From Lactobacillus kefiranofaciens (GTDB lineage: Bacteria > Bacillota > Bacilli > Lactobacillales > Lactobacillaceae): 49,568 bases of DNA. The stretch covers positions 1-49,568 of the forward strand of contig NZ_FMXC01000013.1 of NCBI RefSeq assembly GCF_900103655.1, read 5' to 3'. Under the pieces are notes generated by a model that ran no database searches, was not told where the DNA came from, and was given only the letters and a program-made list of their open reading frames with translations. Positions 26,513 through 34,230 of this stretch are shown one piece after another. How positions within the stretch are numbered: position 1 is the stretch's first letter; every line of letters starts with the position of its first letter. The position numbers and the translations under genes were made by a program.

Positions 26513-27397
26513 ATGGAAATTATCGAAGGAAAGATGCCCTTCATGGGCTATGAAACTTATTATCGAATTGTAGGCAAGCGCAGTGAAAAGCCACCACTAG
26601 TCTTGCTTCACGGCGGACCTGGCTCAAGCCACAATTATTTTGAAGTGTTAGATAAATTAGCACAAATCGATGATCGCCGTATTATCATGTACGATCAATT
26701 AGGCTGTGGCAACAGCAGCATCCCCGACGATTATCCTGAACTCTATACCAAAGAAACTTGGATAAGGGAATTAGAAGCACTACGGCAGCATCTGGCCCTA
26801 CGCAAGATCCATTTATTAGGACAAAGCTGGGGCGGCATGCTCGCTATTATTTACATGTGCGATCATCACCCTGAAGGGATTCAAAGTTTGATTTTGGCAT
26901 CTACCCTATCCTCTGCATCCCTATGGAGCAAGGAACTCCACCGTATGATCAAATACCTGCCAATTGAAGAACAAGCTGCAATTCACCGGGCAGAATTAAC
27001 CGATACTTTCACCGATCCAGATTACTTGAAGGCCAATGAGCATTTCATGAAGCAGCACGCAATTGATATGACTAAAAAATGGCCAGAATGCGTGATGCGT
27101 GAAAAGCGGGGCGGCACGGTAGCCTACGAGACCGCGTGGGGTCCAAACGAATATACGCCGGAAGGCAATCTGCATGATTATGAATACACGGATAAATTAG
27201 GCAAAATAAAAGTTCCAACTCTGATTACGAGTGGAACTGATGATTTATGTACGCCATACGTGGCTAAGACGATGCAGGACAACATTGCTGGTAGTAAATG
27301 GCGGTTATTCGAGGGATGCGGTCACATGTCCTTTGTCCAGCAGACGGATGAGTATATTGATATGCTACATAAGTGGCTTGATCAACATGATGAATAA
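26513..27397 (+). CDS. pepI: Proline iminopeptidase
   Basis: 294 aa alpha/beta-hydrolase of the S33 family, the usual length. LLHGGPGSSHNYF (about 31-43) is the oxyanion region, GQSWGG (about 103-108) holds the nucleophile Ser, the acid is in SGTDDLCTP and the His in GCGHMSF. It releases N-terminal proline from peptides, important for casein or plant peptide use. The ATG lies 5 bp after the EcfT stop, so it may be read through from the ECF operon. Confidence 0.92.
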   Translation: MEIIEGKMPFMGYETYYRIVGKRSEKPPLVLLHGGPGSSHNYFEVLDKLAQIDDRRIIMYDQLGCGNSSIPDDYPELYTKETWIRELEALRQHLALRKIHLLGQSWGGMLAIIYMCDHHPEGIQSLILASTLSSASLWSKELHRMIKYLPIEEQAAIHRAELTDTFTDPDYLKANEHFMKQHAIDMTKKWPECVMREKRGGTVAYETAWGPNEYTPEGNLHDYEYTDKLGKIKVPTLITSGTDDLCTPYVAKTMQDNIAGSKWRLFEGCGHMSFVQQTDEYIDMLHKWLDQHDE

Positions 27398-27406
27398 ATT
27401 TAATCT

Positions 27407-28294
27407 TTATTCATTTTTTAGAATTTGATTTAACCAATATTGTGTAGCAACTATTGTATCATTAAATCTTATACCTTTAGCAAAACTATAAGATTTAGTA
27501 TAACTATCCCATAACATGTTCATTTTAGGGTTATTTTCAATTAATTTTATAGTGCTATTGCAATAATCGAAATCAATTTTTCCATTACGATAATATTGCA
27601 CTTTACGGTACTTACAAGTATTATTAAATGCCCGTGCTAAAATAGAAAAATCTACAGTTTCATTTTGTTTAAGCAATATATATAAATCAAAAAAGTCTTT
27701 TAATCTAGTATTAGCAATACTTCTGGTTAATACCGTTTCTAATTTTTCTGGAACTATGGTTTCAACATTGTACGCTAAAATATTAATATCTCTATCTTCT
27801 AAAATTAAGTGATGTTTAAATTTGATCTCTCTAGGCGTAATTTTATCTCCTGTTGAGACATCAACTTTTATATTGAATCTTAGTTTTTGAAAAGCAATTG
27901 CATCAAAATACAGCCTATAACCAATATAAGTACCATTTTCATGAATTTTATGGCAATCAGTTAATTGAATCATTAATGGATCTTGAGGATTGGGCATTAT
28001 AGTACAGATTTCTTTAAAGATTTCTATAATTTGTTCTTTAGTTAAATCAAAACCTTTAATTTCTGTATCTATATCTTCAGTGGAGCGATTACTAATTCCT
28101 ACAATTGAAGAAAGTAAAAAGCCACCTTTTAAAATAAAATTATTCCTATATTTTGATAAAGAAATACGTTCTAGTAAATCATCTAAAACTATTTCTTTCC
28201 ATAAAACTCCTATTTGGTTATTTTGTATATTATGAGCTTTAGCATAATTTTGAACTACTGCTTTGAACTGTCTAGCATCTCTAAATTCTCTCAC
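27407..28294 (-). CDS. AbiEii-type nucleotidyltransferase toxin
   Basis: 295 aa nucleotidyltransferase of the AbiEii family. The NTP-binding region reads KGGFLLSSIVGISNRSTEDIDTEI (about 56-79), with the GG and the D-x-D pair as EDID. The rest is helical and basic, typical of the family. Known AbiEii toxins are NTP transferases of type IV toxin-antitoxin pairs that also give phage resistance. It overlaps the antitoxin gene by 4 bp. Confidence 0.85.
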   Translation of the reverse strand: MREFRDARQFKAVVQNYAKAHNIQNNQIGVLWKEIVLDDLLERISLSKYRNNFILKGGFLLSSIVGISNRSTEDIDTEIKGFDLTKEQIIEIFKEICTIMPNPQDPLMIQLTDCHKIHENGTYIGYRLYFDAIAFQKLRFNIKVDVSTGDKITPREIKFKHHLILEDRDINILAYNVETIVPEKLETVLTRSIANTRLKDFFDLYILLKQNETVDFSILARAFNNTCKYRKVQYYRNGKIDFDYCNSTIKLIENNPKMNMLWDSYTKSYSFAKGIRFNDTIVATQYWLNQILKNE

Positions 28295-28902
28295 AACAAC
28301 ACCTCTAAATAACTTTGAACTTGATTAATTGTTTTAAATTTTTGCGCAAACAAAAATAATTCTCCAATATCTTTGTTTTTCCTATTAGCCCATTTCTTAT
28401 ATGCATTAGTCACTATATCAGGATCAACATGATTCTGTGGACGCAATATTTCAGCTAACGTTCTTTCTAAACTATACGTTTTAACTTCATTGCCATTCAT
28501 CGTTTTAACTTTAATAATTCCTAAGTCAAAATACTTACTCAATTGTGTATGTGCACTAATTTGTGTTGATATTTTCGAAGTGTTATATCCTTGCGGAAAC
28601 ATCATATCTAATTTATCAGGGTAACGATCCGAAAAATCTAATAAGTACAAAGCAGTATTTAAACAATAAATTCCTCGTTGATACTTTAATTGATAAATTG
28701 AAAACATATCTGGTAAATAATCATTGAGAGTATAAATTCCTCGTTCAGAACGCTCAATGTCATTATTTTTTTCCATTTTACTCAAATCATAATTAGAAAA
28801 TTGAGTCTTTAACTCTTTTCTAGTAAATGTACTGTGATTATCAGAGGAAAGTTTTGATAAATTATCTAGCAGTTTTATCACTCTTTTCAGCTGTTCAATC
28901 AT
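28291..28902 (-). CDS. AbiEi-type antitoxin with winged helix
   Basis: 203 aa. An N-terminal winged-helix module (about 20-60: RKELKTQFSNYDLSKMEKNNDIERSERGIYTL) is followed by the AbiEi core (about 62-200: QRGIYCLNTALYLLDFSDRYP). AbiEi represses its own operon and counteracts AbiEii. The start codon lies in a CATGCTATA/TATAGCATG palindrome (28900-28930) that could be its operator. Translation is coupled to the toxin by ATGA. Confidence 0.85.
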   Translation of the reverse strand: MIEQLKRVIKLLDNLSKLSSDNHSTFTRKELKTQFSNYDLSKMEKNNDIERSERGIYTLNDYLPDMFSIYQLKYQRGIYCLNTALYLLDFSDRYPDKLDMMFPQGYNTSKISTQISAHTQLSKYFDLGIIKVKTMNGNEVKTYSLERTLAEILRPQNHVDPDIVTNAYKKWANRKNKDIGELFLFAQKFKTINQVQSYLEVLL

Positions 28903-28930
28903 GCTATATTTTACTATAGATTATAGCATG
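28900..28930. promoter_or_regulatory. Inverted repeat over the AbiEi start, probable autoregulatory operator
   Basis: CATGCTATA (28900-28908) and TATAGCATG (28922-28930) are a perfect 9-bp inverted repeat separated by 13 bp. The left arm contains the start codon. Known AbiEi proteins bind inverted repeats in their own promoter; that this one does is inference. Confidence 0.6.
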
Positions 28931-29000
28931 GTTGAACAATTTTCTTCTAAATTAACTTTTTCGGCACTGTTTACATCAAAAGAATTAGATTTTTAAATTT

Positions 29001-29055
29001 ATCCATTTCATACCCCATCATTGCACAACGTGGGGTATAAAATGGATATTTTTTC
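29001..29055 (+). terminator. Stem-loop of 17 bp followed by a T-run
   Basis: Bases 29001-29017 pair with 29031-29047 (one mismatch) and are followed by ATTTTTTCT on the plus strand. No plus-strand gene ends here, so it may be a terminator of an unidentified RNA, or an IS-end hairpin relic. Confidence 0.45.
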
Positions 29056-29058
29056 TAT

Positions 29059-29091
29059 CAAAAAACGAAGGAGCAAATCTCTCTTCTTCGT
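29059..29091 (-). terminator. Terminator of the SLAP-protein remnant
   Basis: On the minus strand ACGAAG...CTTCGT is followed by TTTTTTGATAG, 30-60 bp after the stop of the SLAP fragment. Confidence 0.6.
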
Positions 29092-29122
29092 CTTCCCTTA
29101 TTCTTTCACTGCGTTGATGAGC

Positions 29123-29685
29123 CTATTTGAAGTTCACTACTTTCACGTAGCGCTTATTTGTTGCGGTTGCACCGGCTACCCGGTAGTAGCGCTTGCCGTT
29201 CTTGAACTTGTATGAGCCACCGTATGTGGTAATGGTAGTGCCCTTTCTCAAGACTGTGTAGTCTGCACGGCGCTTGCTGGTAGCGTAGACGTAAGCGTTA
29301 CGCTTTAACACGCGGCCGCGGCCACTGATGTTGGTAGCCTTGATGTAGGCATCCCTGTCAGACAACTTGTAGTATTGCATGCCGTTAATCGTTACCAATG
29401 ATGAGTTCACTGTAACTTCACGGTATGAGCCATACTTTTCACCGAGTGATTTGCCGTTTTCGTCGTATAAAAGTGCAGCATGCATGATCTTCATAGAGCT
29501 GTCTTAGTTTGAGCATCTGAGACCGTGGTCTTGCTGTTGGCCAGATATCTAGTCTGAATCCATAATCCATGGTTCTTGGTATTAGCTTCATTCTCAGAAA
29601 TCTTTGAAACACTGGTAAAGAATTCACCATCAGTATACTTAGTCAAATTACCGATGTAGTATTGATCACCTTGATGACTTACCAC
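29123..29685 (-). pseudogene. SLAP-domain (S-layer-type) surface protein fragment
   Basis: Two minus-strand pieces in different frames. The first (29491-29685) reads GDQYYIGNLTKYTDGEFF ... VSDAQTK. The second (to 29123) reads KIMHAALLYDENGKSLG ... RDAYIKATNI ... KRYYRVAGATATNKRYVKV. The repeated YVYATSKRR/YYRV-type segments and basic tyrosine-rich tail match the wall-binding SLAP domain of acidophilus-group lactobacilli (known to bind teichoic acid or wall polymer). The 5' part is missing at the border of the TnpB element, and a frameshift lies near 29491. No signal peptide remains, so it cannot be exported as it stands. Confidence 0.75.
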
Positions 29686-29860
29686 CCATCAAATAGATGG
29701 GTGGTCTCTTTATTAGAGCTTTTCTGCGAACAGCCTGACTTTTGCTCTTCATTCAAAAATGTCTGCTCAAATATGCTTAAGCTTTGTGGCTTTTTAATTT
29801 CCACCAGAACATAGCGGTCGGCCTATCTTAGCAAGGCTTGGCCCAAGCCTTATCTGTTAT
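29682..29860 (-). ncRNA. Candidate omega RNA and right end of the TnpB element
   Basis: About 180 bp of non-coding DNA follows the tnpB stop on the minus strand and ends in a perfect 10-bp hairpin ACCACCCATC-TATTT-GATGGGTGGT (29681-29705). In IS200/IS605-type elements (known) the guide RNA of TnpB is made from the tnpB 3' end through the right end, with the guide taken from the flanking DNA, here the SLAP fragment. The exact RNA ends are not visible. Confidence 0.45.
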
Positions 29861-29864
29861 TTTC

Positions 29865-31127
29865 TTAATTTATTGCCCTAGCCAAGATATTCTTGGCGGC
29901 ATTTTCGTCTCGATCATGATCTGTTTGACAGTATGGACAAGTCCAGTTTCTGACTGCTAGCCAGTCTCTAGTTTTCATGTGCGCAAACTGCGGATTCTTT
30001 CTGCCGCATGCCGAACAGATCCGGCTGGTATACTGTGGTGGCACCACAATTAATTTCTTGCCGTACCACTCGCACTTATACGCCAGCAGCGCCCTGAACA
30101 GCGCCCAAGAAGCATTGGCGATATTGTGCGCTAATTTGTGATTGCCTAAAAGATTCTTGACTTTCAAATCCTCAATGGCAATCACATCGTAGCTTTTAAC
30201 CAGTTCAGTGGTCACTTTCTGCAAGTAATCATATCTGATGTTTCTGATCTTTAGCTGGTACTTGCTTTTGGTCTTTCTCAGCTTCTGCCAATTAGAATAA
30301 TCATACTTATCAATCTTAGTTTCATGCTCATGATTAAATCTAGCCACTCGCTTCTCAATCGCTGTGCGGTTACGGTCGCAATGACTTTGACGCCTGATCA
30401 TTTCTTTTTCCAGCTTAAAAGTATCAGGCACGCTAAAATGTCTGCCATCCAGCCACTCATTGCCTAAGCCCACGTCAATGCCGACCGCTTTACCGGTCTT
30501 CTTAGACTTAGTGCTGTATTCAGCCAACTGTCGCTTGTCTTTCACCACGGAAAAGCTGATATAGTAGCGATCTAAATCTTGTCGATAGGAAATGACGGCT
30601 TTTTGGATGCGAACATTTTTTAGCGTATTCAAAGAACTAGTTCTAAGAATAATGCCATTCTTTTTGCCAATTCTTAAATGATGCGGACTAAGCACTTCTA
30701 TTTGAGCTTGAGCGCCAGCCTTGGTTTGATATTTAACGTTTTTAATCGTTGCTGTCTGTAAATAATATTTACGGCTTTTAAACCTAGGCTTGCCTTGCTT
30801 GACCTGCTTTTTAGTTAAAAAGGCCCACATCGCATCGCTAAAGCGCTCGACTGTGAACTGCAAAGAAGTGCTGTTGATTTTCTTAAGCCAGGCATGCTCT
30901 TTGCGCATTAAAGGCTGCCAACTCTTCAAGATCCCAATCTTGGGAAACTTAAGCTGAGGATTGGCCTCATAGCGTGCTTCAAAGGTGGCCACGAACTGAT
31001 TCCAGACAAAACGATTAGCCCCAAACAGCTGCCAAATCCAGGCGATTTCTTCGCCCTTTGGATAAATCCGATATTGTCTAGTGCCAAGCTGAATTTCTTG
31101 TTCAGCCAGCTTGGTTTTAAAAGCCAT
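29865..31127 (-). CDS. tnpB: TnpB RNA-guided nuclease
   Basis: 420 aa from ATG 31127, which follows AAGGAGATG; the longer frame to 31205 has no RBS. RuvC motifs are intact: GIDVGLGN (Asp), IAIEDLK (Glu) and DRDENAAKN (Asp). The zinc ribbon CSACG...CPYC lies between the last two. Length is typical. TnpB proteins use an omega RNA to cut DNA next to a target-adjacent motif and aid retention of their element (known). The intact motifs suggest an active nuclease. Confidence 0.92.
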   Translation of the reverse strand: MAFKTKLAEQEIQLGTRQYRIYPKGEEIAWIWQLFGANRFVWNQFVATFEARYEANPQLKFPKIGILKSWQPLMRKEHAWLKKINSTSLQFTVERFSDAMWAFLTKKQVKQGKPRFKSRKYYLQTATIKNVKYQTKAGAQAQIEVLSPHHLRIGKKNGIILRTSSLNTLKNVRIQKAVISYRQDLDRYYISFSVVKDKRQLAEYSTKSKKTGKAVGIDVGLGNEWLDGRHFSVPDTFKLEKEMIRRQSHCDRNRTAIEKRVARFNHEHETKIDKYDYSNWQKLRKTKSKYQLKIRNIRYDYLQKVTTELVKSYDVIAIEDLKVKNLLGNHKLAHNIANASWALFRALLAYKCEWYGKKLIVVPPQYTSRICSACGRKNPQFAHMKTRDWLAVRNWTCPYCQTDHDRDENAAKNILARAIN

Positions 31128-31212
31128 AATTTCATCTCCTTTTTTTGAAAATAATGACATTATTTGCGTATTTAATTTTACCATTGAAAGAATAAATTTA
31201 GGCAAAAAAGCA

Positions 31213-31273
31213 GGAGAAAGAACAAATTCATCCCCTCATCAATAGATGGGGAGGTATTCTTTGTTCTTTCTCC
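31213..31273 (-). terminator. Long hairpin with 14-bp outer stem upstream of tnpB
   Basis: GGAGAAAGAACAAA (31213-31226) and TTTGTTCTTTCTCC (31260-31273) are perfect inverted repeats enclosing a second inner hairpin; on the minus strand they are followed by GCTTTTTTGCC. It can terminate transcription coming from the truncated rgg gene, and also contains the left-end hairpin of the TnpB element. Confidence 0.7.
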
Positions 31274-31286
31274 TCACTGTTTGTTC

Positions 31287-31751
31287 TTATTGCATAAATT
31301 GCTCAGACAATTTTGTCTTATATTCAGTATTAGTTAAATCATCTCCTGACAGATCTAGATAATAATTTGCTGCTATAGCAGATTTAAGTAAATACTCTGT
31401 TTTTAGCAATCCATCGCCTGTCTGATCATATTTGGCAAGCAAATCTAATGATATTCTCTTTAATTCTTTAATATCATTTGTTTGATAAGCAAGCTCAACT
31501 TGAGCAATTATTTCTTTTATATCTACTTCGCTAGCAACAATTTCATCATATGAAATATTCATGCTAGTAAGCAGCTTTTCAAAAATCTCTACAGGTAATC
31601 CTTCCTCGCCACGTTCCCAGCGAGATAACGTAGATGGTGAAACAACCCCAACCTTTTGAGCCAATTCATTAAGAGAAACCTGTGCTTCTTTTCTAATTTC
31701 TTTAAATTTTGGACCAACGATTTTATCTATTTTGCTATTTCTTCTTTTCAA
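31287..31751 (-). CDS. Rgg/GadR/MutR-family regulator, C-terminally truncated
   Basis: 154 aa starting at TTG 31751 (preceded by GGAG). The XRE-type HTH is clear at about 14-70: KFKEIRKEAQVSLNELAQKVGVVSPSTLSRWERGEEGLP. About 80 residues of the TPR-like peptide-binding region follow, then the frame ends at SEQFMQ. Intact Rgg proteins have about 285 residues, so roughly 130 are lost at the border of the TnpB element. DNA binding may survive but peptide sensing is doubtful. A hydrophobic-peptide ORF is divergent, 15 bp away. Confidence 0.75.
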   Translation of the reverse strand: MKRRNSKIDKIVGPKFKEIRKEAQVSLNELAQKVGVVSPSTLSRWERGEEGLPVEIFEKLLTSMNISYDEIVASEVDIKEIIAQVELAYQTNDIKELKRISLDLLAKYDQTGDGLLKTEYLLKSAIAANYYLDLSGDDLTNTEYKTKLSEQFMQ

Positions 31752-31766
31752 CGAAAGGACTCCGTA

Positions 31767-31874
31767 ATGTTAAGTAACAAATTATCAAAACTTTTAATAT
31801 CTATCATAATTGGTGGAGGAATAATTACAGCTAGTAGTATAAGCTGCCTTCCTTACCTTCAACTAATAATCTAA
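31767..31874 (+). CDS. Short hydrophobic peptide ORF, candidate SHP-type pheromone precursor
   Basis: 35 codons starting MLSNKLSKLL, with RBS GAAAGGA about 9 bp upstream and a terminator downstream. Two Lys residues near the N-terminus precede a hydrophobic core ISIIIGGGIITASS, and the tail is SCLPYLQLII. Rgg regulators are known to be encoded divergently from short hydrophobic peptide (shp) genes whose processed C-termini bind Rgg. Position and composition fit; no family match is asserted. It might also be a random ORF or a small toxin. Confidence 0.45.
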   Translation: MLSNKLSKLLISIIIGGGIITASSISCLPYLQLII

Positions 31875-31922
31875 TATAGTACTCTTTATTAAGCAAAAAG
31901 CAATCTAGATTGCACAAAAACA

Positions 31923-31960
31923 ACCTCTATTCTTCTCAATCGAAAAATAGAGGTCTTTTT
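31923..31960. terminator. Bidirectional terminator between peptide ORF and rlmH
   Basis: ACCTCTATT (31923-31931) pairs with AATAGAGGT (31946-31954), with CTTTTT on the plus side and a T-rich run on the minus side. Confidence 0.85.
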
Positions 31961-32440
31961 CTACTTATGATACGGACTACCTGAATTAATCATGAACGCA
32001 CGATAGATCTGCTCAATCAGCACCACCCGCATCAACTGGTGTGGCATCGTCAACTTGCCGAAACTGATCAAATCATCCCCACGCTTGTTGACCGCATCAC
32101 TGGTACCCAAGCTACCGCCAATCACAAAAGTAATATCCGAATGACCATAGGTCGCTAGATCTTGAATCTCTTTAGCAAATTCCTCACTGCTTCTCTGCTT
32201 TCCCTTAATCGCAGTGACATAAACGTACTCCTTGTCCTTAATTTTGTTCAGGATTCGCTGGCCTTCGATTTCCTTAACCTTTTCGTCCTCGGCAGCACTA
32301 AATTTCTCAGGTGCTTTTTCATCCGGTACCTGGACAATCGACACTTTAGCGAAGCGGCTCAAACGCTTTTTATATTCCGCAATCGCATCTTTAAAATACT
32401 TTTCTTTTAATTTTCCAACACAAACAATTTTAATATTCAT
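31961..32440 (-). CDS. rlmH: 23S rRNA (pseudouridine1915-N3)-methyltransferase RlmH
   Basis: 159 aa, exact family length. [17 protein letters not shown] at the N-terminus, the SPOUT knot SAM-binding [13 protein letters not shown] (about 105-117) and the C-terminal [14 protein letters not shown] are diagnostic. It methylates pseudouridine 1915 in helix 69 of 23S rRNA. In Firmicutes it commonly follows the wal operon and htrA near the origin, as here, separated by a 460-bp non-coding gap. Confidence 0.97.
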   Translation of the reverse strand: MNIKIVCVGKLKEKYFKDAIAEYKKRLSRFAKVSIVQVPDEKAPEKFSAAEDEKVKEIEGQRILNKIKDKEYVYVTAIKGKQRSSEEFAKEIQDLATYGHSDITFVIGGSLGTSDAVNKRGDDLISFGKLTMPHQLMRVVLIEQIYRAFMINSGSPYHK

Positions 32441-32899
32441 AATTCCTAGTTTACTACAAAAAACCGCTTAGAGTTTTCCACATTTTTCTTAAAATCAAAA
32501 TCTACATTTTGTGGTATGATGTTAATTATATTCTATAACTTGTGGTGTAAATTTTTTTGCAAAAGATTTTCCCACAGCTAAATTATGAAAGCCCTTTTTC
32601 ACAAACTTTATTTATAAAGTATGATTAGATCAACATGAACGCTCGTTTTAGCATATTTATTTCACTAAATCTTGCTAAAAATAGCCTTTTTTGTCCACAA
32701 GTGTATAAGCCTATAGTTTAGCAGTTATACACAATCCACAGAGTTATCCACAAGCATAAGTAAAAAGATATCCACTTGACAATTTATAAAACCGAACTTT
32801 TACTTGTTACACATTCTAATAGTTAATAAAAAAGACTATATCTAACTTAATCCGCATGATATAGCCTTTTTATGTTATTTACTTTTTTTAATCTATTGC
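32441..32899. other. Non-coding gap with a cluster of DnaA-box-like sequences
   Basis: No ORF. One perfect DnaA box TTATCCACA (32744-32752) and one-mismatch copies TTGTCCACA (32691-32699), TTATACACA (32724-32732) and TTTTCCACA (32474-32482), with weaker reverse forms TGTGGTATG (32510-32518) and TGTGGTGTA (32541-32549). The AT-rich stretches between them lack gene signals apart from the htrA terminator at the left-hand htrA end. It might titrate DnaA or help origin function; no experiment is implied by the sequence. Confidence 0.55.
32834..32873 (-). terminator. Terminator of the wal operon/htrA
   Basis: GACTATATC (32834-32842) pairs with GATATAGCC (32858-32866). On the minus strand the hairpin is followed by TTTTTTATT. 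Confidence 0.8.
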
Positions 32900-34152
32900 T
32901 TAATTGCCTTCAAGCTTAACCTTCAAATTGACATTTCTGCCATTTCTGTTCACGGTTACATTGACGGTATCACCGACTTTATGGCTATAAAGGATACTGT
33001 GTAACGATGCCACATCTTCTACCTTCTTGCCATTAACTTGAGTAATAACATCGCCGCTCTTCATCCCTGCATTAGCAGCTGAACCATTCTTGTTGACTGA
33101 GGCAATGTAAATACCGTCTTTCAAGTTAGACTTGATCTTCAAGCGACTTCTGTAGCCTTCTGGAATACCTTGCAAGGCAATGACCCGTATGCCAAGTTGT
33201 GGGCGAGTAATTTTACCCTTCTTAACCAATTCATTAACAATCGTGACTACTTCATTAGATGGAATAGCAAAGCCCATCCCTTCTACAGAAGTACCATCAC
33301 TTGATTGCGACAACTTCATTGAGTTGATCCCAATGACTTGACCAGCTGAGTTAACTAAGGCACCACCAGAGTTGCCTGGATTGATTGCGGCATCAGTCTG
33401 AATAACCGTCTGTTGGTTACCCGATGAAGTAGAGATCGTTCTAGCTGGAGCTGAGACAATTCCTTGCGTTACCGTAGAAGCATATTCGCTACCTAATGGT
33501 GAACCAACCGCAATAACAGTTTGACCAGCTTGCAGGTGCTTAGAATCACCAAATTCAGCTGTCTGCGTTACATATTTAGCATCAATGGATAAAACAGCTA
33601 AGTCTGTCGTGCTGTCTTTACCGACTACCTTAGCCTTTACCGTTTTGCCATTGGCTAATTGTACTTGGACGGCATCGCTACCTGAGATTACGTGATTATT
33701 AGTTACAATGTAGCCCTTGCCGTTCGACTTCATATAGACAACGCCGGAGCCTTCACTATAGGTCTCAAGTTTGCCATTTTTACTTGATGAACTATCGCTA
33801 TCGTCACCAAATAAACTACTATAGAGTGAGTTAGTACCACTTGATGATTGTCGCTTCAAGTTAATTACGGATACTACAGCACCCTTAACATCGTTATAAG
33901 CAGTAGTCATAGTGCCACTTGTCTTAGCACTCTTTTTTCCGAAATCTTGCTGCTATTTGAAGATACGCTCGTTTGAGCGGTGTTATTATTCACTGAAGCA
34001 TTATTCATTTGATCAGCAGCGTAATAAGATACGCCACCACCAATAAGCCCACCAACTACACCGACGATTGCAGCAGTAGTAATAATCTTGCCGTTAGTAT
34101 TTTTTCTTCTAGGACTGTTTGGCACTTGGCCATTAGTTTGATTTTCTACCAT
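32900..34152 (-). pseudogene. htrA: HtrA serine protease gene with a one-base frameshift
   Basis: The first frame (34152 to 33907) encodes a short cytosolic tail, a membrane anchor (about 22-45) and a Ser/Asn linker, then runs out as SKISEKRVLRQVAL. The second frame carries the rest: protease triad His in NNHVISG, Asp in STTDLAVL, Ser in NPGNSGGALV, and one PDZ domain. The A6 run near 33945 would restore KKSAKTSGTM and one frame of about 415 codons if it had seven As. As written the protease would not be anchored. HtrA degrades misfolded exported proteins (known). RBS GGGGAG. Confidence 0.85.
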
Positions 34153-34230
34153 ATAATTGTTCTCCCCTCATCATTAGTAACATCATACCGATCAAATTTG
34201 AACATTGTATGAAAAATTATCTTAAAAATA

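Larger units (their letters stand above)
29682..31273 (-). mobile_element. TnpB-only IS200/IS605-type element
   Basis: A tnpB gene is flanked by related hairpins: 10-bp perfect (29681-29705) at the right end and an imperfect CTCCCCATCTATT-GATGAGGGG one at the left (31231-31254). No tnpA is present, so movement would need a transposase supplied in trans. Borders are approximate; the element separates a truncated SLAP gene from a truncated rgg gene. Confidence 0.7.

Noticed and set aside
31127..31205. Longer TnpB frame
   Set aside because: The extra 26 residues lack similarity and RBS, while ATG 31127 follows AAGGAG.
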